Below, one piece after another: positions 49,707 to 60,352 of a stretch of DNA of 64,000 nt. The stretch's first letter is position 1. Every line of letters starts with the position of its first letter. A model generated the notes under the pieces. The model did not search any database. It saw nothing but the letters and a program-made list of their open reading frames with translations, and was not told the DNA's origin. The DNA comes from Rhea pennata. Its lineage: Eukaryota; Chordata; Aves; Rheiformes; Rheidae. Made by a program: the position numbers and the translations under genes. The DNA lies in the NCBI RefSeq assembly GCF_028389875.1, contig NC_084665.1, positions 101,909,435 to 101,973,434 of the forward strand, read 5' to 3'.

Positions 49707-52700
49707 GGATAACGAGGCATATGTCCTTCTTGCTGCTTTTAGATATTTCATTTATATTTTAAGCTGACCACTACAAATTTTAGGTTTCTTTCTATACAAT
49801 ATATACATGCATAGTGCCGTTTTGTCAGATTTCATTCCATCTTCCCTCAAACTCACTTGTAGTCTAGAGACTCAAGTGTTAGAGCTTTGCCAAAGCTCCT
49901 GCTCCTTTCACACTCTTCCACTCTTTTCATTTCAAGAGTATTTGAACTCAACTTTGCACATGATAATATTAGGTCATTGTAATAGACACTGTGATTTGCA
50001 TCACAACAGCAGTGAAAAGCTCTGTCCAGCAACAACGCCTGATTGTACTCAGGTCAACTTTATAAAGGTAAAAATAAGAAGTACTCAACATCCCTGGATG
50101 AAATGTTATTACTGTCTCTTAAAATATCCATACTTATTTTTCACTCAATGTGTAGGCTCTCTAGGCTTAAGTCCCTCTTTTCAATACATCAGTAAGGAAC
50201 TCACTAAAAACCTAACAAAAGAAATTAGTGAATGTTTGAATAAAAAGAACATGTCTGTTTGTGACTAAATTTGCTAAAGTAAATCTGGGCAACCTTATTA
50301 TATGAAGACACACATGTTAATCTGAACACCATTAATCATTTTAAAAGTAAACAGGTCTAACACTAGTCAGTTTTGGTTGCTTGGTAGGAGATGCTTTGGG
50401 GGGAGTCAGAGGGTGGGATTTATTTGTTTTGGTTCTTTTCTTTTTAAATTTTATACACTCCACTGCTTAAAGCCAGTGGTGTGAACATCATGTGCATTAA
50501 CTCCGGCTGCAGCAGATTTTTCCTTTTCAGATTTCATGTACTCTTAAAAGTACTAAAAATGTTCATTTTATGATTAAGAAAGTTGCATCTATTTTTCAGT
50601 GACATTTTCATTTAACTGAGTAATCTTGAATGAGTTTACAGCTACTTATTTTAAAAGACACATGATAGATTCTTACACAAGAGAGAGAAACACATATTCC
50701 TGTTCTGTAAGGAAATGCTGAGGCAAAGCCTGAACTCTTATCAGGGATGCAAGCAAACATCTGAAAAACTATGTCACAAAATAAAACTGAAGTCTTTCTT
50801 TCATTTACATTCTAAATTTACAGCATAACTGTTTTAAGAACAATGAAAGGAGACATTCATATGTTCTATCTTTTCTTTTCCCTATTTTCTTATCCTGAAT
50901 TGTGTATATCCTTGTGACTTTTCCTGTATGTGCTTTTTCCCCCTCCTTTCCCTTCTAAATATAAATTTCATAAGCAGTTTAATCCACCATAAATTGATGC
51001 TACTGAAATAAAGACCCTTACTTGCCTTCCCCTTAATTCTGGCCTCACATTCCTGCCATCTCTGCCGTAATGACATGACAAAAATGAATCTTTTTCCTCC
51101 TCACCCTTCCCCAGGTTGGGATCCTACACTTGGATCAGCTTTTTCATCCATTTTATCATATAGCCGTGGGGCCAGCAGCAGGAAAGGAATGAAAACTCAA
51201 TAGCAGTGACGAATAGAGGGTGCGAATTCCTTCCAGAGCACCAGCATCCAGTTGCACTGATTAACTGCTCATGGAAAGACCCTAAATTGGACACATTGAA
51301 ACTAATACAATTCATCTCTTAACAAGAGAAAAAAACATACATTTTTACTCACCTTTTCATATTATCTTATTCTAAAAGGCATATTACCGAATAATAAACA
51401 ACAGCACTCAACTTTATGGTGGTTCAAATACTAAATCCAAACTTTTAAGTTATTTTCCAGTTCAATCTTTAATAATTTCCAATTTAATGTCTACTTAATG
51501 TATTTTCAACTGTTCTATATATTATAAAATCCATGTGCATATTCTAAAAGGTCTGTGTTTTCTTACAGACTTTTTTTTTCATCAAACATATTAGCTATGC
51601 TTTTCAGTGTTTCTGCATACCTGCATTCTAAAGGCTTCTTTTTCAAGTTATTAATTTGTTTCACTGACACAAGCCAGTTCACCAGTCTGGAAGTTCAACA
51701 GTTAGATTTTTTTTTTTCTTACCATCGTGCTTAAATCAGATTTTTGAACAGTCTACTCTTATTAAATCACAAACAGCCTTCTTATCCTTACAATCTCATT
51801 TGACAATAGCCCAAAATACCTTCACATCTCTAATCTATTTGTTTCAGCTTTTAAGCAATAAATTGAAGACTGGGAAAGTACTCCAAAATACTATCACTCA
51901 AAATTTTCAAATAATTAATCTTAACCCATTTCATGTTAATGGCTACTTTACAGTATTCTACCCATTGATGGTGTCCAGTAATACTAACACCACAGCACCA
52001 GTAAAAACACATTAGAAAGGTCACAAGTTTGACCAAAATCTGTGTTTGACCACATTATATCAAACAGTAGCCAGAATATGCAGTGGTTTTAATAAGAGAA
52101 AGGAAGGCTTAGTATTGACCAGTAAAATTCACAATTATCTGCTTAGCTTGTAAGCAAAAGTAGTCCTAGTGAAATCAATAAGCATGGTCATGTTTGAAAA
52201 ATAAACCAAATAGATAACACTTAAACAATGCACACATTTTAGCTGAAAAAATCATAAGTGAAGTATAGTGTCAAAATATAGGGTCTATACAATAAATCCG
52301 ACAAGGTGTAATTTCAGATAAAAAAAGGAAAAAAATTCCTAAAACACAAATATAGTTCTCAAAAAAAAGAGACAAGACTGAATGGTGTCTTTATCAATAA
52401 ATATTTCCTACCTACGAAAAAAGCTTGGCAGTTTTTAGCGTTCATATTTAGACAAACCTGCACCAGAGTGTAATGGAGACTATTTTTTTTCTAAAATGTT
52501 TCCTTGAAATAATGTTACTTTTAAACTTCTACACCACACACCTTGAAAGATTCAATCATTTTAAAGCATTTACAAATTTCAACACAGTACAGACAATAAG
52601 TGCCTGAAAGATTTTGGACAGTGAGCAAAGATTTTTAAGCTACGACTTGAAAACATTCAAAAGATTTACAATTTCTAGATTAAAGGTTTAACACCTTAAA

Positions 52701-55566
52701 AATTTCTTAGTATAATGTGTAATGATACTCCATTTTAGGATTTGAGTTTTAGGTCACGATTTATTTACTATGGAATTGATTTACCGGGGTATGAATCCAT
52801 CCACAAAAGCTCAAATTAACTGTATTCTAAGCATCTTAAAAATGCAAATCTTTGGAAAAGAGTTAAATTGCTAAATATGCAGTCCCACAGGATTAATTTT
52901 TTTATTATTTATTTTAGCCACAAGTAAAGGAAGATAACATTTAAAATTGGAATAGCTAAAAGAAATTTTAAGGAACTTCAATGCATCAGATTTCATATGA
53001 TAATAAAATGGTATCAGATGAAGTTTGCCTCAATCAAAAAATATCAATAACAGTTAATTAATAAAATATCACTTATTAATTTAAATGGTACCATCAAAGC
53101 TTACAAAAGCACTACCACGAAGTTACTTGAGATCAGGGCAAAATTCTCCAGGGGCAAGGGAAAATATTTCTAGAGCAATAATACAAAAGTAGGCTGTCAG
53201 AGGATATTTTTGTCAGTGGGTGGTTTTTTGGTTACTTTCGAGCTTTAGGTTTTGACACAGAACATGTTAAAAACCTGCATCCTAGACCTCAAGTTACATG
53301 CAGCATACTGTTTCCTGATATTAAGATATCTTTTAAGTAACTCAAACAGGGTTGAGATATAGACAGCACACTTGACCATAACTTAGAACAAGAAGGTCTC
53401 AGCATAGTGACAGATTCTTAGGATTCCACAGTAAAAACACCTGGCACCAAAACTGCCTTGGATTTTTTGTGCCAGCAGAATCATTCTTGTTGAAGAGAAG
53501 CATCAAGAGGAAAACCACAGAACAACTTCCCCAGTCAGAGAATCCAACAGCAGTCCCACAATCTGTCCATCACAGGAAGAGAAATACTGGCACTTCTTGT
53601 TAAATTCTGGAATGAATAGTTCAATTTTGGGTGTCCCATTCATGGGAGATGACTTCTAAGATACAATACCACACTGCTTGTGTTCCATCAAATACGTAAG
53701 TCTACATACTCACACATGGGGACAACAAGCAGCTAATATGTATGTGGTTTCATACTCATTGCATTGGTTTCACAGATCTTTTATTTATTTGTTGATACAA
53801 AACATGATAGTGGTATTATATCTGCTGTAAACAAGCTGAAGGGATAAACCGATCTGGGAATGAAAGGTTGAGTGCATTTCCTGTCAATATGACTTCCAGA
53901 ATGCTGTAATTTGCACTCAGCAGGTAACTGTAAGTCTTGAGCTTCCAAGTCCTTGAAGCAAGCTCCTTAGCTGCTGAGAGAGACACGCATCACTACTAAC
54001 CTGGAAAGTACAAGAGTAATAATCACATGGTCTGACACTTGTCACAACTGCAGGGAGTCTCGCAGCTCCCTCAGTATCACCATCAAGGAGAATTAAGCTG
54101 GGAAACAGTTGGGTAAATAAACAGCTTGAGTTGCTTTGGCTCAGACTTCATCCAGGGGCTTGCCTGGATGTCATATGAGAGAATAACCCCTGATGCCTAA
54201 GCATGATGAGCCAAACTGATGCAAACAGTTGGACATGCACTGAATTGTCTTAAGTTCTACCAAGACACTGCCACTCCCTGTAGAAGGTAAACTGACAGGA
54301 GCACCCAAGTCAGGGCCAGAAAGAACTCCTCTGTCTTTATTCATATCCAGTTGTCCAGAATGGTTGAGAAAAGTCTATGGATGCACAAAAAATATTCCTG
54401 TCAAGATGTAAACGTTCACCTTTGTATGCACCCTTAAATTTAGGTGTGATGAATCCCATTCCAACAGCCACTTCCAGAAAGTCAGAAACAACATCTCAAT
54501 GCATCTAGAACAGATTCATTTTGCAAATCATTTTCGACCATTTTCTCACCTGGAGAAAATATTCTCTATATTTGTGATAAGTTACCCAAAACCGCAAATA
54601 GGTTCCAATATAGTTAGAAGTCACACCTGGACAATACAGAAATTAGAGTCCATACACCCAAGATGCTATTTAAGCAGGATTAAGTTTGGTATATTCCATT
54701 TCTTTGGTTGTCTTTTGATGTGGTTCTCCTTTGGTGACATTTCTTAATAGATACTCATAGACTAAAAAAAACTGCAGAAGACAGACTTATCTAGTTCTTC
54801 TCAATGACAAGATCCAAGTCCAGGGAACAGAAAGCAATACAGGAGAGAGGAGTCTGGAAATAGTATGTCATCTCTTCTGCACAGGGTAACAAGCTGATAG
54901 ACCATATTACCACTTGTGATAATCTGATTAAATTCTTTCCACACACACAAAACACACACACAGGCTCTGGTGGAGAATAATTACTTCCACAGAGATCTGA
55001 TGAGCTGTTGCTATCCACTTTTAAAATTGTAGAAAAGTTACTTATTAATAATTAAACCTACAAAACTCTAAGTATAAAAAGAAGGAACTTTTCAGATTGA
55101 ATATATGAACTTTAGGTATGCATTTGGGGAAAAGAAAGTGAGAAAATCCTAAAACTCGAATTGCTTAGCCATGTGAGGAAAATTAGGAACAGCTGAACTT
55201 TGAAAATAGAGGCTATAGATACAATCCTCACATTACCTACTTCAGCCAAGCTATGAGGAATTGGGTCCAATGAGCTACTTTCTCATTGATATGCTGATGT
55301 GCTCTCAAGCAAATCTGTCAACACCTCGTATTGATCTGGGTGAAAAAAAAAAGGTCTGTCAGGGGATGATCTCACTCTCAAAAACATTCTGGATTGGATC
55401 TCCCATTTAGGGCTGAGATAGGCAATTTATTCAAGTTGTCTGCTAAATAACTGGAGAACCCTAATAATGAATTGTTGATGGGTAAGTCCTACACTCCAAC
55501 ACCAAAAGAACAGTATCTTTGTCTGAAAGACCAATCATTTCCTAAGAGAAAAACAGGAATCATGCA

Positions 55567-55583
55567 CCCTCCCCCACCCACCC
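55567..55583 (-). promoter_or_regulatory. G-quadruplex motif on PRIM2 sense strand
   Basis: On the minus strand the 17 bases read GGGTGGGTGGGGGAGGG: four G-tracts with single-base loops, the arrangement expected to give a very stable parallel quadruplex. The gene is transcribed with this strand as sense, so the motif is present in PRIM2 pre-mRNA. Function is inference. Confidence 0.7.
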
Positions 55584-56809
55584 ACTTGTGGTAGGCAAAA
55601 ATAGTTTAAAATGTGAATGCTGTCAAGCAGCAGATAATGTTGGGTATGTGCTTGGGGGGGTTGAATGTCCACAACTGAACTTCTGAACTCTAAAGCACAA
55701 GCCTGCTACTTGCTAGCTGCAGCCAGTATGGGTTAGTTTCAAATGCTGATAACATTTGGACGAGAAGAGACATATCATGACTTCCAATTAATAAAGGAAC
55801 AATAGACAGAACCATCAATTTGGAAGCTGATCACATGTTGTGCTTCTGCAGATAAGACTGTGGAAGGGATACAAGGAAGCTTGGAGGCCCCAAAAGAAAG
55901 CAGTGAAAGAAAAATTCAGGAAGTGGGAGAAGATCCTGGAAATCAGAAAGACTGCGATGAACACTGGGGGATGCCCAGGGACTGTGGCCAGCAACACTTG
56001 AGACTGGTAACTGCGAGCAGCTGCACAGCTTTCTACATAACCTTCTCAGACCAGCAGCGATCTTCCTACAGGGAAATGAAGTAGAGATCTGAGTGAATCT
56101 ATTACTGCAGGCACAGCAAGTTAGTGTGCAAGATAGTCAAGTACGGTGATTGTTCTAATCTTACAGATTCTTAAATAAATCCCAGTATCTAGATCCACCA
56201 GAGGCTGTCATTTACTCAGTCTCCCCTGTGACACCATCACACATACACTTGTTGATAATTCAGCTACTTTGTATGCTGCCTTCCATTAACTGGATGTGAG
56301 GCTTTCACAAGTTCCAGACAGCTCAGAGTTCTGAAAAACTGATGTGAAATCCCTGCCTCTCTGGAGTCTGCCATCCTGTGCACATGGCTGCTCAAGTGCC
56401 CCTACAGGCCAGGACAATGCACTTACAGCTACCATAAACCAGGCAGAGGGAACTAAAAAAGCATTTCAGTGCATACGTTGATCCGGTTTTGACGATACAG
56501 AAGGAATTTTTTCACTGTGACAACTTGCTTGCCCAGAGCGTATAGAGCAAAACAGTGCACAAAATGAAGTCACATTTAAAGACAGTAGAAGAATTTTAGA
56601 ACAAAACAAGAAACAAGTTTTAAAGGCATGAGTCCCAAGAGAGATGTACATTTATTATTATAAATAGCTGAAAAGTCAAGCTCTGATTCATTCATTAAAG
56701 ATAGGAATCTCTTTCAAGTGCTAAGGAAGCTCTCCTTGATCTGGAGTTAACAGAAGTTTCAACAGATTCAAGAGATATGGTCTGAGCAAATGTCAACCTT
56801 GAGGACATG

Positions 56810-56864
56810 CTGGAAAAGTATATCAGAGCTTTTCCAGCTATAAGCTGGAAAAATATATCAGAGA
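56810..56864. repeat. 20-bp direct repeat with embedded hairpin
   Basis: GCTGGAAAAGTATATCAGAG (56,810-56,829) recurs at 56,845-56,864 with one G/A change, a period of 35. The spacer supplies TTTTCCAGCT, and with ATA and AGCTGGAAAA it forms a perfect 10-bp inverted repeat at 56,831-56,853. Confidence 0.93.
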
Positions 56865-58094
56865 CATTGAAAGATCTAGTCTCCCACAGACCTCCCCCAA
56901 AACAAAAACAGAACTCCACCAGAAGGCCAGCAACTATCACCAGCATCTAAGACTCTAATAAGCCACTGTCTGAACCGAAGGATTCTGAACTGTTATTGGT
57001 CATACATGGCAATGTATACGTGGCAAACAAGTAAATGTAGCAATGATGAGTGTTGACCACAAGATCTGAATGAGATCTTGGAAACGTATGTGAAGCAGCC
57101 TGTCTCCTACTCCTGACCATCTGGAAGACTGTCAGCTACAGCTAGCCCTTCACTATTACTTCTGCTGTAAAAGATCAGTTTCTGCAATTCTGCAAAATTA
57201 TTTCACTTTTATACTAGGACTGGGCACTGTGAAGCCCTCTACCTCCAATCTGCATACACACAAAAACCCCAAAATATAACATTAAGCAAGCTAAGAAACC
57301 ATACTAAATACAAAGACACTGCTCCCTGGGGCAAATGCACTGAAGAAAACATCAGCTGAACCCTACCTGCACAGAGCAACGAAGCTGTCAGTTAACCCTC
57401 ACTGATCTTTCCAAAAATTAGCAAGATAAAAAACTCAGAGCAGCATCAATTTTTGGTACTTAAAAAAAAGGAAAAAATCCAAAGGCAAGCATCTTCAGTA
57501 ACTCCAGATATCTGAGAGAGTTAACTGCTTATTTATGTAGTCCAGGAAAAAGAAAACAACAACAAATCATTTATAGGAAAAAAATCATAGGAACTTCTAA
57601 AATTTGCAAAGAATGACCAAGTGACCAATAAAAAATTCAAAATGACTGTCTCTTAATATGTATCTTAATTATTCCTTTCAATGAGTTTAATTAAAGTGGA
57701 ACCTTCACATTCTTTTCTATCCAGTTCAACAGCCTGTTGATGCCTGACTGGCAACAGTGATATTCTCCATGAAAAAAAGCAGAAAAGTTTTCCTATAGAA
57801 TTAAAATATGTCCCAGGCAGTTAATATAGTTGGTAATTTTTTGCTGAACTGTCTCAAGTTGAGTTCTAACCAATGAAGATGCCTTTTCATATCCTTATCC
57901 TCTTGCTAGAGCAATTAACAGTAGTGACTGTCCTTCAGCATACATGTCAAAATGTTTTGACTTCTGCATTGTCCTTGCTATAAGATAGGTTTTCAATTTT
58001 ATGTTACCTTTTAAAAAGCTGTTGAAATCTCTAAAGTTAAACTATGTTAGCTTCATGTCCTTTTACTGTTTATGGGAAGTTAGCACAAACGGTA

Positions 58095-58121
58095 ATTATT
58101 ATTATTATTATTATTATTATT
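58095..58121. repeat. (ATT)n microsatellite, about 9 units
   Basis: A clean trinucleotide ATT array in the PRIM2 12 kb intron, roughly 400 bases from the CPFRHSD exon. Confidence 0.95.
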
Positions 58122-58527
58122 TTTAAGAACTTTATTACAGAAAACAATGGCTGATGAGTACTGTTGACATAGCAGTGCCTTCCAGAATTCTGTACAAATT
58201 AAGAAAAATAAACTCTACAAAATACTGCCATATTCAATTAAACTTTATTATAACAGTGCAGTAAAATGAAGCAAAACTAAATCCTGTATGGTATACACCA
58301 TAGTAATAAACCAACTCATAATATTAAACAATAAACCTGATGACAAGCATCAACATGCACACGGGAGGACTACAGGAAGAAAGCCATGATTCTGGTTTAA
58401 ACCTTTTATAAGAAGAGATATTTCACATACACACTGACAAATTGCATATAGCATTCCTATACAAATATAAAGTAAAAGTGAAAAGCAGTGCCTCATTAAA
58501 GAAAGCTCCAGATAAAATATACCTTAC

Positions 58528-58610
58528 CTGAGCTATTCCATTTGGAGGGACCTTGTACGACTGCAGCTTCTGCTTCAGTAGCTCAGGATCACTGTGGCGG
58601 AATGGGCAAC
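58528..58610 (-). CDS. PRIM2: PRIM2 internal exon (second cluster cysteine in window)
   Basis: The first two bases complete the split glycine, then 27 codons follow: CPFRHSDPELLKQKLQSY, then KVPPNGIAQ. GCPFRHSDPELL is a hallmark of eukaryotic primase large subunits. Its cysteine (codon 58606-58608) corresponds to human C384, a 4Fe-4S ligand. The spacing from the previous ligand is 17 residues, as in human p58. The acceptor is TGTCAG ending at 58611 and the donor is GTAAGG from 58527, leaving phase 0. Reading frame and splice phase agree exactly with the flanking exons. Confidence 0.97.
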
Positions 58611-60225
58611 CTGACAGCAAAAAACAAACAAGCTCATGAACGAGGCTATTTGCCCAGGAGTTAGCACAGAAATGCATTCAGAAGACCAATTAAGCTGTTC
58701 CTAATTGTCTAACAGCTTATTAATAAAAAGTTAATTGCTCATGTGTACAAAAGGTTTTTTTTTTTTAATTGTTACTCCACTGTGCAGTTATGAGTGCATA
58801 ACAGGCTCAAGTGTTACATAAAACATCCCAACATAAATCGGCCACAATTCTCATTCACTGACTAGGAAAGTATTTTAGTCAGTTCTTTACTAACAGCTAT
58901 AGTACTGGTACCTTTAATAGCTATGACATATTAAGCTACACTTTAACATCAGAACACATAACAGCCAGGGAAAACGAACTAACAAGAGCCAACTAGTCAT
59001 TAAAGCATAGTCCTTTGTAAACTATTACTTTAAAAAGTCCTACTGCCTGAAACAATTTTTTTTGGTCTCAGAAGAAGCAGCTCAACAAAGGTAGTGCTAG
59101 ATGATAACTCTATTAACTCATTAAATAATGGTAACTCAGCATAGGTTTTCCACATTTTGTTACACAGAAGGAGATTTTAAATTGCCCTAACAGACTTTGG
59201 AGTATCAGTTCCACCATTTTTTAAAGCATCTAAACATAGACTGTGACAGAACATATATTAAGTCAAAAGGTATCAAATGCTATCTAAAAGAACAGTGCAA
59301 GACCAGTGTAACCATGAAATTCAGTGTTTAATTTAAGAGGCTACAGAAGTAATAACTTGACAGAGTTCACACCCAAAAACCCTTCACAGAATTTCTGGAT
59401 GGAGCATCATATATTTATGGAAAACATGAGCTTGCTGTGAAGTGAAAATTTCAGAATTAAACATCAAATATAACTTCAGTTTAAATACAGACAGAAGTTT
59501 TAAAAAACTAATTTTTAAAATGATTTCAGTAGAAAAGATAAAGTTCAAATATTATGTATGTTACATAGCCATGATTATGACCACTGCTTTGTAAAGGGAT
59601 CAGCAAAAAGCTTTCATCATTACACCTTTCACAGCAAAACAAGTTGCTTAAGTTTTCTTCTTAAGAATGACGGAAAGGCATGGGAAATTTAGTCCACATT
59701 AAGTTTCCCTTCACAGTAACTGAGTTGTCTCAGGCATGTGTACAGAAGTCATGATTTTCGAACAGGTAACTTCAGTGCTGACAGACTTGAAAAGTTTGAC
59801 TCTAAGAGTCAATGCTACATGATTTATAAGTTTGCAAAGCCAAAATGTTATTCTACAATCCGAAACTAAGAATCTAAAAGAGTACCCCATGATTTAACCT
59901 TCTGAATGCAAAAGGATTAATACTAATAGAATAAATTTGCCTGGTTGAAAATGAAGTTTAAAAAGAATACAACTTTCTAATGTCTGACACACAAAGTGGG
60001 AATAAGGGTAGGGAAGAAAAAAAAAGAGTTTCAGCATAAAACTGAATTTCTCTTGCCTCGTATTATTCAGCAAATAAAACCAAAGACAAGAAAAATAGAG
60101 TACAGCGGTGATTACTCTCATCCTTCAACTAACTACCACTGGAAAAATGGCAGTTTACTTGGTTCTCTTCTCTAGCCCAGTAGCAGGTCCCACTCTTTTT
60201 CAAGCTTCTTGTTTTAGGAACTTAC
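58611..60225 (-). other. PRIM2: PRIM2 intron, 1.6 kb
   Basis: Bounded by the GTAAG donor at 60225 and the TGTCAG acceptor at 58611. It interrupts a glycine codon after its first base (phase 1). It is AT-rich with a T-run near 58,757-58,766 and no recognisable gene or repeat. Confidence 0.93.
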
Positions 60226-60352
60226 CATGATAATCTCCTTGACTTGGCGGATTGGACATGATAATCTTCATGCAGCTGTATGGGGTATAATCAGTTCTCT
60301 TTCCTTCTTTCCCATAGTTGTGACGGATGCTGTAAGCATATCCTTTGTCAAA
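60226..60352 (-). CDS. PRIM2: PRIM2 internal exon (Fe-S domain, first exon in window)
   Basis: Exon of the DNA primase large subunit (p58). With the PRIM1 catalytic subunit and DNA polymerase alpha it makes the RNA-DNA primers of nuclear replication. The exon gives 42 codons plus one base, beginning [11 protein letters not shown] and ending SQGDYH. It matches the family's C-terminal iron-sulfur domain from about human residue 341. The cysteine of PYSCMKII (codon at 60272-60274) corresponds to human C367, a cluster ligand. The two tyrosines of KGYAY correspond to human Y345 and Y347, which are reported to matter for DNA binding and redox behaviour. The KEGKRTDY basic stretch is also present. 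A pyrimidine-rich tract and AG precede the exon at 60353-60354, and a GTAAG donor follows at 60225-60221. The last base is the first of a split glycine codon completed in the next exon. The open frame continues upstream to 60454, but that part is intron. Confidence 0.97.

Larger units (their letters stand above)
46363..58527 (-). other. PRIM2: PRIM2 intron, 12.2 kb
   Basis: Large phase-0 intron between the exons ending GIAQ and starting ILELVKG. It holds the tRNA/CR1-type SINE at about 49,575-49,706, an (ATT)n microsatellite at 58,095-58,121, a G-quadruplex motif at 55,567-55,583, and short duplications at 48,286 and 56,810. Between about 53,300 and 57,400 the composition looks less AT-rich than the rest, which might reflect an old insertion that I cannot identify. 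Open frames on either strand inside it do not resemble known proteins. Confidence 0.93.

Noticed and set aside
49807..50268. Longest open frame in the window, 153 codons on the plus strand.
   Set aside because: It lies antisense in a PRIM2 intron, just beside the SINE, resembles no known family and has no visible splice or polyadenylation context. In 64 kb of AT-rich DNA one frame of this length can occur by chance.
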